A stretch of DNA of 64,000 bases from Streptomyces sp. WMMB 322 (GTDB lineage: Bacteria > Actinomycetota > Actinomycetes > Streptomycetales > Streptomycetaceae): positions 62,001-126,000 of the forward strand of contig NZ_FMHI01000005.1 of the NCBI RefSeq assembly GCF_900090145.1, read 5' to 3'. The translations under genes and the position numbers were made by a program. This document shows, piece after piece, positions 1 to 8,707 of this stretch. Each line of letters starts with the position of its first letter. Within the stretch, counting starts at the first letter, position 1. The notes below the pieces were generated by a model. It was not told the DNA's origin, ran no database searches, and saw only the letters and a list, made by a program, of their open reading frames with translations.

Positions 1-72
1 CCGGCGCCATGGTGCCGCCGCACCACACCGCCGGCCGGCAGCTGCCGGGCTCCGTCACAGGCGGCCCGGCGC

Positions 73-975
73 TTACGGCTTCGGCAGCTTGCAGTCCGGC
101 AGGCTCAGGTCGACCTTGTTCCCGGCCGCGATGCAGCTGGTGAGGGTGTGGGTCTGCTGCCCGTAGGCGATCCCCTCGTGAACGGTGACCTTGCCGTCCT
201 TGTCCACCTCGCACGGGTTGTTGAGGGTGCATTCCTCGCCGTCCTCGTTACGGGTGTTGTTGATCCCGACGATCTTCCCGGACGAGTCGTCGATGACCGG
301 AGAACCCGAGGTGCCGCCCTTGGTCTCGCACTCCTTCGTGTAGCGGATCGAGTCCTTCATGGTCCAGCCGTCCTCGCGCAGCTCGGGCACGAAGGCGTCG
401 ATCGAGCAGCTGAAGGTCTCCTTCCAGTACCCGGAGACCACAGTCATGGCCGTGCCCTCCTCCGGGTGCTCCGCCTGGACCTCGAGCGGGTCGATGCCCG
501 TGTCGTTCTTGATCTCCTCGTATGTGGCGTCGAGTTCGTAGAGCGCGACGTCGGTGTCCGTCATCGTCCCGTAGGCGATCTTCGTGGAGGTCAGCGAGCC
601 GGCGTCGCCGCCCTTGGCGTCCAGCAGCGTGAAGTTGCGCTTCACGTCCTCGTCGACGATGACCTGGCCCGGCTCCGGCATGCCCGCCTCACGGCAGTGC
701 CCGTTGGTGAGCACGAGCCCGGGGTCGGACGCCTTCGACTCGGGCATCTTCACCAGCGAACCGGAGCAGTTGCTCAGCGCGACCGTGCCCGCGAAGTCCG
801 GCGCGGCGGCCTTCGCGGCGGCGTTCGCGGCAGTCCGGGCGGCAGTGTCGGCGGCGCTGCCGGCGGCCTCGGCCTTGGGGGCCTCGGCGGCGAAGGCGGG
901 TGCGGGGGCGACGGCGGTGACGGCGACGGCTCCGAAGAACGCCGTGGCCAGGACGCCGGCGAGAGGTCTTTTCAT
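73..975 (-). CDS. Secreted trypsin-like serine protease
   Basis: Encodes a 300-residue exported protease of the S1 (chymotrypsin/trypsin) fold. The first ~30 residues form a signal peptide: KR, then a long Ala/Val-rich hydrophobic stretch ending in an Ala-x-Ala region. The triad is visible in order: His in TNGHCREAG, Asp in DTDVALYEL and Ser in GGTSGSPVIDD. Paired cysteines suit an extracellular protein. A longer upstream ORF exists, but ATG 975 is the start because the signal peptide begins there and AAGGAGAGG precedes it. Its substrate is unknown. It runs convergent with nothing on its left within the window and stands alone. Confidence 0.88.
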   Translation of the reverse strand: MKRPLAGVLATAFFGAVAVTAVAPAPAFAAEAPKAEAAGSAADTAARTAANAAAKAAAPDFAGTVALSNCSGSLVKMPESKASDPGLVLTNGHCREAGMPEPGQVIVDEDVKRNFTLLDAKGGDAGSLTSTKIAYGTMTDTDVALYELDATYEEIKNDTGIDPLEVQAEHPEEGTAMTVVSGYWKETFSCSIDAFVPELREDGWTMKDSIRYTKECETKGGTSGSPVIDDSSGKIVGINNTRNEDGEECTLNNPCEVDKDGKVTVHEGIAYGQQTHTLTSCIAAGNKVDLSLPDCKLPKP

Positions 976-1139
976 CGTGGGGGGGTTCCTCTCCTTGAGC
1001 GAATCGATGTGACGGTGATTCGTCGGGGGTGACGCCGTGCATTCTTGGGCAGGAGAGGCACCCCCACAAGACCCCGACTGCGCCCCCAGAAGCGGATGAT
1101 GATGTTCCGCCAGGGGGGCGCCGTCGCGCGGGAATCCGT

Positions 1140-2606
1140 CTAGACGAACGGGCTGATCAGCGCCGCCACGGCGAAGCCGGCCACCGACAGGACGGATTCC
1201 AGCACCGTCCACGACTTGAGAGTGTCCCGCTCCGAGATGCCGAAGTACTTCGAGACGATCCAGAATCCGCCGTCGTTGACGTGCGAGGCGAAGATCGAAC
1301 CCGCCGAGATCGCCATGATGACGAGCGCGATGTGCGGCTGCGAGTAGTCACCGGAGGACAGCAGCGGAGCCACGATGCCCGCCGTGGTGACGATCGCGAC
1401 CGTCGCGGACCCCTGTGCGACCCGGAGCACGAGCGAGAGCAGGTACGACAGCACGATGACGGGAAGTCCCGCGTCGCCGAAGGTGTCCGCGAGCGCCTGG
1501 GCGACGCCGCTGCCGTCCAGCACCGCACCGAAGACCCCGCCCGCACCGACGACGAGCAGGATGTTGCCGATCGGCTTCAGCGAGGCCGTAGAGACGGTCT
1601 CCAGCGACTGACGCGACCAGCCGCGCCTCAGGCCGAGCAGCCAGTACGCCAGCAGCAGCGCGATCGTCAGCGCCACGAAGGGGTGCCCGAAGAACTCGAT
1701 GACCGAGCGGAGCGTCGAGGGGCCGAGTGCGATCGAGGAGAACGTCGCCAGCAGGATCAGCACGAGCGGGGTGCCGATGATGCCGAGCACCACGGCGAGC
1801 GAGACGGGCCGCTCGGTGGAGACTCCCGCCGCCTTCTGCTCGGCCGCGACGGCCGCCTTGGCCTCCTCGGCCGCCTCGACCATGTCGTGCGGCACCTCGA
1901 CGAAGAGGCGGTTGCCGATCCAGGCGGAGTACGCCCAGGCCGCGATCACGGCCGGGATGCCGGTGACGACGCCCATCAGGATGACCCAGCCGAGGTCGAC
2001 CTTCAGCAGTCCCGCGGCCGCCACCGGGCCCGGGTGGGGCGGCAGGAACGCGTGCGTCATCGACAGTCCGGCCAGCAGCGGCATCGCGTAGAGGACGATC
2101 GATTTTCCGGAGCGTTTGGCCGCGGCGTAGACGATCGGCGCGAGGACGAAGATGCCGACGTCGAAGAAGACCGGGATGCCGAAGATGAGGCCGGTGAGGC
2201 CCATGGCCAGCGGTGCGCGCTTCTCCCCGAAGAGGGCCAGCAGACGGCTGGAGAGCGCTTCGGCTCCACCGCTGACCTCGAGTATCGCGCCCAGCATGGT
2301 GCCCAGCCCGATGATGATGGCCACGTGGCCGAGGATGCCGCCCATGCCGTCCTCGATGAGGGAGACGGCGTCGGACTTCTGCACGGTGCCGAAGAGTTCG
2401 GTCACGGAGAGCCCGGCGGCGAGACCGACGGCTATGGAGACGCCCAGGAGCGCCACGAAGGGCTGCAGCCGGACTTTGATGATCAGGAACAGCAGCAGCA
2501 GGATGCCCAGGGCGGCGACGGTCAGCAGACCTGGGGTGCCGCCTATGAGCGCGAGCAGGCCGCCTGTGTGCGGGGGCGCCTTCTCGGACGCGGATGCGAG
2601 CAGCAT
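1140..2606 (-). CDS. GntP-family permease (gluconate/D-serine type)
   Basis: A 488-residue polytopic membrane protein of the GntP family of proton symporters. About 12-14 hydrophobic helices are visible, and it contains a family-like GGSGVAQAL segment and a PHPGPVAAA loop. The family includes gluconate permeases and DsdX, the D-serine permease. It is the last gene of a leftward set that also has a PfkB kinase, an IclR regulator and RidA, next to a divergent D-serine-dehydratase-like gene. A D-amino acid or sugar acid substrate therefore fits. The ATG at 2606 starts the first helix-containing segment; upstream codons in this frame are low-complexity. Gluconate remains a real alternative because of the kinase. 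Confidence 0.85.
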   Translation of the reverse strand: MLLASASEKAPPHTGGLLALIGGTPGLLTVAALGILLLLFLIIKVRLQPFVALLGVSIAVGLAAGLSVTELFGTVQKSDAVSLIEDGMGGILGHVAIIIGLGTMLGAILEVSGGAEALSSRLLALFGEKRAPLAMGLTGLIFGIPVFFDVGIFVLAPIVYAAAKRSGKSIVLYAMPLLAGLSMTHAFLPPHPGPVAAAGLLKVDLGWVILMGVVTGIPAVIAAWAYSAWIGNRLFVEVPHDMVEAAEEAKAAVAAEQKAAGVSTERPVSLAVVLGIIGTPLVLILLATFSSIALGPSTLRSVIEFFGHPFVALTIALLLAYWLLGLRRGWSRQSLETVSTASLKPIGNILLVVGAGGVFGAVLDGSGVAQALADTFGDAGLPVIVLSYLLSLVLRVAQGSATVAIVTTAGIVAPLLSSGDYSQPHIALVIMAISAGSIFASHVNDGGFWIVSKYFGISERDTLKSWTVLESVLSVAGFAVAALISPFV

Positions 2607-2765
2607 GGTGGACCTCGGGATTTCTGTGTCAACAGCCGTGGCTTTTCGGGGGGACGGGGGCGCGTGGGGGTGTGGTGCGCGGGAGCGCGGGGGCGGAGCC
2701 TGCGGGGGCAGGGCGCCCGATCGCGGCGGCGCGCTGGGGCCCGGCCGGGCGGAGCCCGGGCGATG

Positions 2766-2813
2766 CCCGGCCGGCGCGGAACCCGGCCGGCGCAGGGCCC
2801 GGCCGGCGCAGGG
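2766..2813. repeat. Three tandem 16-bp GC repeats upstream of gntP-like gene
   Basis: Three consecutive 16-bp units beginning CCCGGCCGGCGC lie in the 218-bp gap between ridA and the GntP permease, with a partial fourth unit after them. Each unit contains the self-complementary CCGGCCGG, so the transcript can form alternative hairpins. The repeats might lower read-through from ridA into the permease gene; that is inference. Confidence 0.6.
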
Positions 2814-2824
2814 CCCGGTCCTGC

Positions 2825-3238
2825 TCAGCCCAGAACGGCGAGTGCGTCGATCTCGACGAGCAGCCCGGCCGGCAGGCCGACGTATACGGTCGTACGGGCC
2901 GCCGGGGCCTCGGTGAGGTCCGCGAAGTACTCGTTGTAGATCTCGTTGAACTCCGCGAAGTGCCCGGTGTCGGTCAGGTAGACGCGGATCATCACCACGT
3001 CCTCCCAACTCGCCCCGCCCTCCCGGAGGATGGCCTCGACGTTGGCGAAGGTGCGCAGCGTCTGTTCACGCAGCCCCGGGCCCACCGGCTCCGGCGCCCT
3101 GCCCGGCGCGGCGGGCGCGAAGCCGACCTGCCCCGCGACCTGGAGGATGTTCCCCTTGCGCACGCCGTGCGAGAACTTCGCGGGCGGAGTGGTGTGGGTG
3201 GGGGGTGTGAGGGCCGTCTTGGCCGGCTTCTCGCTCAT
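2825..3238 (-). CDS. RidA family enamine/imine deaminase
   Basis: A 137-residue protein of the RidA/YjgF/UK114 family, the normal length for this trimeric fold. Family signatures are visible: the N-terminal FSHGVRKGNILQVAGQVGF, the central QTLRTFANVEAIL and the C-terminal DVVMIRVYLTD. RidA hydrolyses reactive 2-aminoacrylate and other enamine/imine products released by PLP-dependent dehydratases. A divergent gene here encodes such a dehydratase, so a paired role in D-serine breakdown is plausible. Its ATG overlaps the stop of the IclR gene (ATGA, 3235-3238), implying translational coupling. Confidence 0.88.
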   Translation of the reverse strand: MSEKPAKTALTPPTHTTPPAKFSHGVRKGNILQVAGQVGFAPAAPGRAPEPVGPGLREQTLRTFANVEAILREGGASWEDVVMIRVYLTDTGHFAEFNEIYNEYFADLTEAPAARTTVYVGLPAGLLVEIDALAVLG

Positions 3239-3999
3239 GGCTGCCGTTCCTTGGAGGGGGTCTTTCCGGAGTACTCGTCGCTGATGGCGTCGGCGGTGCG
3301 CCGCACCAGCGGGAGAAGGGTGAGGAGTTCCTCGGCACTGACGACGACGTTGGGCGCCGATACGGACATGGCGGCCACGGCGCGCCCGTCCGGGCCGCGC
3401 ACCGGGGCGCCGACACAGTTGATGGACTCCTCGTGGCCGCCCAGGTCGGTGGCCCAGCCCTGCTCGCGCACCTTCGCCAGTTCGGCGAGGAACGCCGCGG
3501 AGTCGGTGATCGAACGGGACGTGTAGCGGGGGTAGTCGAGCCGCTCGGCGATCGACCGGCGCTCGCCCTCCGGCAGATCGGCCAGCAGCAGCTTCGCGAC
3601 CGCGGCGACGGTGATGGCCACCGGCTTGCCGATCCGCGAGTACATCCGCACCGGGTAGCGGCTCTCCACCTTGTCGATGTAGAGGACCTCGTCCTCCTCG
3701 TGGACGGCGAGGTGGACGGTGTGTCCCGTCCTCGCGTTCAGCTCCACGAGGTGCGGATGGGCGATCTCGCGCACGTCCAGGTTCTCCACGGCCTGCTGCG
3801 CGAGCGCGAAGAGCCGCGTTCCCAGCCGGTAGCGCTGGTCGGGCTGGCGGTGGACGATGCCGTGCTCGTGGAGCGTGCGCAGGAGCCGCAGGGCGGTGGA
3901 CTTGTGCACGCCGAGCCGGTTCGCGACCTGCTCGAGGTTCGCCGGCCCCTCGGCCAGGAGGGGCAGGATGCTCAGTGCCCGGTCCACGGTCTGGCTCAT
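3235..3999 (-). CDS. IclR family transcriptional regulator
   Basis: A 254-residue regulator with an N-terminal winged helix-turn-helix (QVANRLGVHKSTALRLLRTL, about residues 22-41) followed by the IclR effector-binding domain (GHTVHLAVHEEDEVLYIDKVES). ATG 3999 is preferred over an in-frame upstream ATG because it overlaps the kinase stop codon by four bases. It sits inside the leftward operon of kinase, iclR, ridA and gntP, so it probably controls this locus and the divergent D-amino-acid genes. The inverted repeats near 5145-5169 are candidate operators. Effector is unknown; a keto acid or sugar acid would be typical. Confidence 0.9.
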   Translation of the reverse strand: MSQTVDRALSILPLLAEGPANLEQVANRLGVHKSTALRLLRTLHEHGIVHRQPDQRYRLGTRLFALAQQAVENLDVREIAHPHLVELNARTGHTVHLAVHEEDEVLYIDKVESRYPVRMYSRIGKPVAITVAAVAKLLLADLPEGERRSIAERLDYPRYTSRSITDSAAFLAELAKVREQGWATDLGGHEESINCVGAPVRGPDGRAVAAMSVSAPNVVVSAEELLTLLPLVRRTADAISDEYSGKTPSKERQP

Positions 4000-5096
4000 G
4001 ATGCGTCCGCCTTCCGCGTGTTCCATCCCGGGGCGAGGTGCAGGGCCCGCCAGTCCTCGTCGTCCAGGGCGGCCAGCCGGTCGGCGACCTCGCGCGACGG
4101 GGGCTCCGCGAGATCGCCCGGCACCGTGAGGGCGGCCGCCGCGGTGAGATGACCGTGCCGCAGCCGTTCGCGCAGGGGCAGCCCGCGCAGCGTCGCCGAG
4201 AGGAACCCGGCGGCGAATCCGTCGCCGGCGCCGACGGCTCCGGCGACGTCGATCCGCAGGGCCGGCTCGAAGTGGACGGTGTCGGCGGCCTCCCCGTCCC
4301 CGTCCCCGTCCCCGTCTCCGTCGCCGCGCACGAACGCCGTCGCTCCCTTGCGTCCCTGTTTGACGACGAGCACCGCCGGTTCGGGCAGCCGTTCCCTGAT
4401 CCCTTCAGGTCCGCCGGTCACGCCCCACGCCGCGGCCGCCTCGTCCTCGCCGGCGAAGACGAGGTCGCAGCCGCGGGCGAGTTCGAGGAGCACGCCGGGG
4501 CCGGGTGCGGGGTCGCCGTCCGGGCGGTCCCACAGACCGACGCGGTAGTTGACGTCGAAGGAGACGAGCGGACGGTACGGGCGCGGCCCCGTGAGCAGCC
4601 GCATCAGCTCCAGGCACTCCTCGGACAGCGCCGCGGTGATGCCGGTGACGTGCAGCACGGAGGTGTCGTCGACGGACGTGAGGTCCACGGTGCGGGGCGA
4701 CATGGCGGAAGCGGCCGACCCGGCGCGGTAGTAGACGACCTCGGCGGTGCCGCCGCCGGATGCGTCGAGGGTGGTGGGCCGCTCGCCCTCCGTGCGGAAA
4801 TAGATGCCCGTGGGGCGTCCCGGGTCGCGTCCGACGAAGCCGACGTCGACCCCGCGGGCGGCGACGGTCTCCACCAGGTGGTCGCCGAACCCGTCGGTGC
4901 CGACGCGGCTGACCCACCGCACGTGGTGGCCCGAACCGGCAAGCGCACAGGCCACGTTGGACTCCGCCCCGCCGATGGCCCGGTCGAACGACGGCACGTC
5001 CGCGAGCCGTCCGGCCTGCGACGGCAGGAACGTGACCATGGATTCGCCGAGGCAGACGACGTCGCTGCTCACCACTGCCGGCATCCGCTCCCTCAT
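3996..5096 (-). CDS. PfkB family carbohydrate kinase (KDG kinase-like)
   Basis: A 366-residue sugar kinase of the PfkB/ribokinase family. It begins with the family glycine-rich motif (GGAESNVACALAGSG) and carries the catalytic GAGDGFAAGF motif near residue 290, with Asp as the base. Sequence style is closest to 2-keto-3-deoxygluconate kinases, but the substrate cannot be fixed from sequence alone. A run of DG dipeptides near residue 260 comes from a hexanucleotide repeat. It is the first gene of the leftward operon and reads away from the D-serine-dehydratase-like gene across a ~110-bp promoter region. ATG 5084 is an alternative start. Confidence 0.85.
   Translation of the reverse strand: MRERMPAVVSSDVVCLGESMVTFLPSQAGRLADVPSFDRAIGGAESNVACALAGSGHHVRWVSRVGTDGFGDHLVETVAARGVDVGFVGRDPGRPTGIYFRTEGERPTTLDASGGGTAEVVYYRAGSAASAMSPRTVDLTSVDDTSVLHVTGITAALSEECLELMRLLTGPRPYRPLVSFDVNYRVGLWDRPDGDPAPGPGVLLELARGCDLVFAGEDEAAAAWGVTGGPEGIRERLPEPAVLVVKQGRKGATAFVRGDGDGDGDGDGEAADTVHFEPALRIDVAGAVGAGDGFAAGFLSATLRGLPLRERLRHGHLTAAAALTVPGDLAEPPSREVADRLAALDDEDWRALHLAPGWNTRKADAS
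4294..4323. repeat. CCGTCC hexanucleotide repeat coding for (Asp-Gly)n
   Basis: Five consecutive hexamers, four of them CCGTCC or one base off, lie within the kinase gene. On the coding strand they give Asp-Gly repeats. Unit length is a multiple of three, so slippage would change loop length without a frameshift. Confidence 0.7.
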
Positions 5097-5144
5097 CGAT
5101 TGACGGGTGTTCGGCGGGATGCTAAACAGCTCTGAGCGAAATAC

Positions 5145-5169
5145 GCAATGTCTATTGCAGATGCTGCAA
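5145..5169. promoter_or_regulatory. Overlapping inverted repeats, candidate IclR operator
   Basis: Two perfect inverted repeats overlap in the promoter region between the divergent genes. GCAAT-4-ATTGC covers 5145-5158 and TTGCAG-3-CTGCAA covers 5155-5169. The GCAA/TTGC half-sites recur about every ten bases, one helical turn, so they lie on one face of the DNA. Position between the iclR-containing operon and the D-amino-acid genes makes them the best candidate for the IclR binding site. The assignment is inference. Confidence 0.5.
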
Positions 5170-5203
5170 CGGCACGGCTCGGTGCAGCGGAGCAGGAGTC
5201 CAT

Positions 5204-6475
5204 ATGGCCGGCGCGGACCCTCTCGCCTCCCTCTCCGAGGAGCGCATCGACCACCGCTTCAAGGGGCTGCCTCCGGACGCCGCCGGCTCCACCGTCGCCG
5301 CCCTCACCGCGGAGGGCCGCAACCTCTTCACCGGCGGTTTCACCACACCGGTTCTCGCGCTGTCCGCGGAGCGCCTGGAGCACAACCTCGGCCTGATGCG
5401 GACCTACACGGAGCGGCACGGCCTCGCCTTCGCGCCGCACGGCAAGACCTCCATGGCCCCGCAGCTCTTCCACCGCCAACTCGCCCACGGCGCCTGGGGG
5501 ATCACCCTCGCCGTGCCCCATCAGGTGCGTGTGGCCAGGGCGTTCGGAGTCCAGCGGATCTTCCTCGCCAACGAACTCGTCGACCCCGCCGCACTCCGCT
5601 GGATCTCCCAGGAGCTCGACACCGACCCGGACTTCCGCTTCGTCTGCTACGCCGATTCCACCGAGGGCGTGGCACAGATGGACGCCGCCCTGAAGGAGGC
5701 CGGGGCGACACGCCCCGTCGACGTCGTCGCCGAACTCGCCGCCGGCGAGGGCGCCCGCACCGGAGCCCGCACCGAGGCCGAGTGCGAGGCGGTCGCCGAC
5801 GCCGTCGCCGACGCGTCCACCCTGCGCCTGGCCGGCGTCGCGGGCTACGAGGGCGAAGTCCCGGGCGCCTCACCGGAGACGGTCACGGCATGGCTGCGCC
5901 GCCTGACCGCGCTGGCCGTCGACTTCGACGCCGCCGGGCGCTTCGACGGGCTCACCGAGATCGTCCTCAGCGCCGGCGGCAGCGCATGGTTCGACGCGGT
6001 CGCCGACGTCTTCGCCGAACTGCCCCCGCTGACGCTGCCGGTGCTGAAGCTGCTCCGCTCGGGCGCCTACGTGTCGCACGACGACGGCGCCTACCGCGAG
6101 AAGACCCCCTTCAACCGCGTCCCCGAAGAGGGCGCGCTCCAGGCGGCGTTCACGCTCTGGGCGCAGGTCGTCTCCCGTCCCGCTCCCGGCCAGGCGTTCC
6201 TCAACGCGGGCAAGCGCGACGCCGCTTTCGACCTGCACCTGCCGCAGCCGCACACCGTCCGCGCCGGCGACGGCACGACGAGAGCGGCGGACGGCATCAC
6301 CGTCACCGCCCTCTCCGACCAGCACGCCTGGGTCCGCACCGAAGCGCCCCTGGAGGTCGGGGAATGGGTGGGCCTCGGCCTGTCGCACCCGTGCACGATC
6401 TTCGACAAGTGGCAGCTCATCCCCGAGACGACCGCGGACGGCACCGTGACCGGCTACGTCCGCACGTTCTTCTGA
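5204..6475 (+). CDS. D-serine dehydratase-like PLP enzyme (amino acid deaminase)
   Basis: A 423-residue enzyme with the fold-type III alanine-racemase-like N-terminal domain. The PLP lysine is in HGKTSM (Lys81). The C-terminal domain ends with SHPCTIFDKW; His395 and Cys397 match the zinc ligands of eukaryotic-type D-serine dehydratase. The family converts D-serine to pyruvate and ammonia through 2-aminoacrylate, or cleaves D-threonine-type substrates. Together with the nearby RidA and GntP permease, D-serine is the most economical substrate guess. ATG 5204 follows GGAG with normal spacing. It reads into the D-aminoacylase gene 40 bp downstream. Confidence 0.8.
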   Translation: MAGADPLASLSEERIDHRFKGLPPDAAGSTVAALTAEGRNLFTGGFTTPVLALSAERLEHNLGLMRTYTERHGLAFAPHGKTSMAPQLFHRQLAHGAWGITLAVPHQVRVARAFGVQRIFLANELVDPAALRWISQELDTDPDFRFVCYADSTEGVAQMDAALKEAGATRPVDVVAELAAGEGARTGARTEAECEAVADAVADASTLRLAGVAGYEGEVPGASPETVTAWLRRLTALAVDFDAAGRFDGLTEIVLSAGGSAWFDAVADVFAELPPLTLPVLKLLRSGAYVSHDDGAYREKTPFNRVPEEGALQAAFTLWAQVVSRPAPGQAFLNAGKRDAAFDLHLPQPHTVRAGDGTTRAADGITVTALSDQHAWVRTEAPLEVGEWVGLGLSHPCTIFDKWQLIPETTADGTVTGYVRTFF

Positions 6476-6515
6476 GCGCCGGACGGCCCGCACCGGCTCC
6501 GAAGGGACCGCCCGC

Positions 6516-8165
6516 ATGGACCTGCTCATCCGCAACGCCGACGTCGTCGACGGCTCCGGGACGAGCGCCCCGTACCGCGCCGACGTCGCCGTGGAGAACG
6601 GCCGGATCACCGCCGTCACACGCGAGTCGGACGGCGCGGGCGCCCGCGCGGCCGGAGCCCGGCGAACACTCGACGCCACGGGCCTCGCCCTCGCTCCCGG
6701 CTTCATCGACATGCACGCCCACTCCGACCTGGCCCTGCTGCGCGACCCGGACCACTCGGCGAAGGCCGCGCAGGGCGTCACGCTCGAAGTCCTCGGCCAG
6801 GACGGGCTCTCCTACGCCCCGGTGGACGACCGCACCCTCGAAGAGGTGCGCAGCGCCATCAGCGGCTGGAACGGCAGCCCGCCCGGGGACACCTCCCCCG
6901 ATGCCCTCGACTTCGACTGGCGCACCGTCGGCGAATACCTGGACCGCATCGACCGCCAGGGCACCGCCGTCAACGCCGCCTACCTCGTGCCGCAGGGCAG
7001 CGTCCGCATGCTCGCCGTCGGCTGGGACGACCGGCCCGCGACGCCCGCCGAGACCGGGACCATGCGGCGCCTGGTCGCCGAGGGCCTGGAACAGGGCGCG
7101 GTGGGCATGTCCTCCGGCCTCACGTACACGCCGGGCATGTACGCCTCCGACGCCGAACTCACCGAACTGTGCCGCACGGTGGCCACCCACGGCGGCTACT
7201 ACTGCCCGCACCACCGCTCGTACGGCAAGGGCGCGCTCCAGGCCTACGAGGAGATGGTCGCCCTCACACGGGAGGCGGGCTGCGCCCTCCATCTCGCCCA
7301 CGCCACCATGAACTTCGGCGTCAACAAGGGCAGAGCGCCCGAACTGACGGCCCTCCTCGACCGTGCGCTCGCCGCCGGCGCGGACATCACCCTGGACACC
7401 TATCCCTACACTCCCGGCTGCACGACGCTGGTGGCGATGCTGCCGAGCTGGGCGAGCGCCGGCGGCCCCGAGGCCGTCATGGCGAGGCTGTCGGACGAGG
7501 AGACGTGTGCGCGCATCCGGCATGTCATGGAGGTCGAGGGAGCCGACGGCTGCCACGGCGTCCCGATGGACTGGGACACCATCGAGATCTCCGGTGTCGG
7601 CGACCCGGCCCTGGCCGGCCATGTCGGCAGGACCGTCGCGCAGTCGGCGGCGGAGGCGGGCGAGGAGCCCTTCGCCACGGCCCGGCGTCTGCTGATCGAG
7701 GACAGGCTGGGCACGACGATCCTCCAGCACGTGGGCCACGAGGAGAACGTGCGCCACATGATGCGCCACCCCGCCCACACCGGCGGCAGCGACGGCATCC
7801 TCCAGGGCGCGAAGCCGCATCCGCGCGCGTACGGGACGTTTCCGCAGTATCTCGGCCGCTACGTACGGGAGTTGGGCGTGCTCTCCCTGGAGGAGTGCGT
7901 CGCCCACCTCACCTCGCGCCCGGCCGCACGACTGCGCCTGCCCGACCGGGGCCTGGTCCGGGAGGGCTACCGGGCGGACCTCGTCCTGTTCGACCCGGCC
8001 ACGGTCGCCCCGGGCGCGACGTTCGACAATCCGCGCGTGCTGCCCACAGGCATCCCGCACGTGCTGATCGACGGCCGCTTCGTCATGGAGGACGGCCGCC
8101 GCACCGATGTCCTGGCCGGGCGCTCGGTCCGGCGCACCCCGCGGCAGGCGGCCCCGCCGCGCTGA
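6516..8165 (+). CDS. N-acyl-D-amino-acid deacylase (D-aminoacylase)
   Basis: A 549-residue amidohydrolase-superfamily enzyme. The metal-binding HxH lies in GFIDMHAHSD (His67, His69) and the family segment QGAVGMSSGLTYTPGMYA is present, as is a C-terminal AARLRLPDRG closing motif with the beta-sandwich that returns after the barrel. D-aminoacylases release free D-amino acids from N-acyl forms. It probably shares a transcript with the preceding PLP enzyme, giving a deacylation-then-deamination route. The acyl and amino acid specificities are not readable from sequence. Confidence 0.85.
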   Translation: MDLLIRNADVVDGSGTSAPYRADVAVENGRITAVTRESDGAGARAAGARRTLDATGLALAPGFIDMHAHSDLALLRDPDHSAKAAQGVTLEVLGQDGLSYAPVDDRTLEEVRSAISGWNGSPPGDTSPDALDFDWRTVGEYLDRIDRQGTAVNAAYLVPQGSVRMLAVGWDDRPATPAETGTMRRLVAEGLEQGAVGMSSGLTYTPGMYASDAELTELCRTVATHGGYYCPHHRSYGKGALQAYEEMVALTREAGCALHLAHATMNFGVNKGRAPELTALLDRALAAGADITLDTYPYTPGCTTLVAMLPSWASAGGPEAVMARLSDEETCARIRHVMEVEGADGCHGVPMDWDTIEISGVGDPALAGHVGRTVAQSAAEAGEEPFATARRLLIEDRLGTTILQHVGHEENVRHMMRHPAHTGGSDGILQGAKPHPRAYGTFPQYLGRYVRELGVLSLEECVAHLTSRPAARLRLPDRGLVREGYRADLVLFDPATVAPGATFDNPRVLPTGIPHVLIDGRFVMEDGRRTDVLAGRSVRRTPRQAAPPR

Positions 8166-8326
8166 CCTTACCGGCGTGCGGCGCGGGCCCGGGGGATCCT
8201 CCCCGGCGCAGCCCTCCGACAACGCGAGGCCCTGGCTGCGGCCCGGGCGGACGCCGTGCGGCTCTCGCCGCGGCCGGGCGGAGAACCGACGTCGGGCATC
8301 AGGGGCGTGCCGCGGGACCAGAGCCG

Positions 8327-8707
8327 TCAGAGCGGGTTGAGGCGGGCCTTGAGCAGGCAGAACTCGTTGCCCTCGGGATCGGCGAGGACGTGCCAGGGCT
8401 CCTCGCCGCTCTGGCCGATGTCGGCCCGGCGCGCCCCGAGCTTCAGCAGGCGTTCGAGCTCCGCGTCCATGTCGCGGTCGGTGGCGTTGACGTCGATGTG
8501 CAGCCGGGACTTCCCCTTCTCCGGCTCGTCCCTGCTGCTGAGGATGATCGTCGGCTGCGGGCCGCCGAACCCTTCGCGCGGCCCGATCTCGAGGGTGCCG
8601 TCGTCCTCGCGGTCGAGCACCACGAAGTCCAGGACCTCGCACCAGAACCGCGCCAGCACGTCGGGCTCGCGGCAACCGAGCACGAGTTCACTGATGCGAC
8701 AAGCCAT
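8327..8707 (-). CDS. VOC superfamily (glyoxalase/bleomycin resistance-like) protein
   Basis: A 126-residue protein with two beta-alpha-beta-beta-beta modules typical of the VOC fold. The first starts ISELVLGCREPDVLARFWCEVLDF; the second has HVLADPEGNEFCLL, the common closing motif with a metal-ligand-type Glu. His in RLHIDV is the other usual ligand. Activity in this family ranges from lyase to antibiotic binding and cannot be assigned. It is monocistronic, reading toward the convergent D-aminoacylase gene. Confidence 0.82.
   Translation of the reverse strand: MACRISELVLGCREPDVLARFWCEVLDFVVLDREDDGTLEIGPREGFGGPQPTIILSSRDEPEKGKSRLHIDVNATDRDMDAELERLLKLGARRADIGQSGEEPWHVLADPEGNEFCLLKARLNPL

Noticed and set aside
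35..48. 14-bp palindrome at the window start
   Set aside because: It is perfect, but the window begins there and nothing upstream can be seen, so it cannot be linked to a gene.
1029..2939. Long open frame on the plus strand opposite the GntP permease
   Set aside because: It has no recognisable domain, shows Arg/Asp-rich composition typical of the antisense of GC-rich genes, and the opposite strand encodes a clear permease.
5107..7311. Long plus-strand frame overlapping the D-serine-dehydratase-like and D-aminoacylase genes
   Set aside because: Arg/Pro-rich sequence in a second frame of two genes that have clear catalytic motifs.
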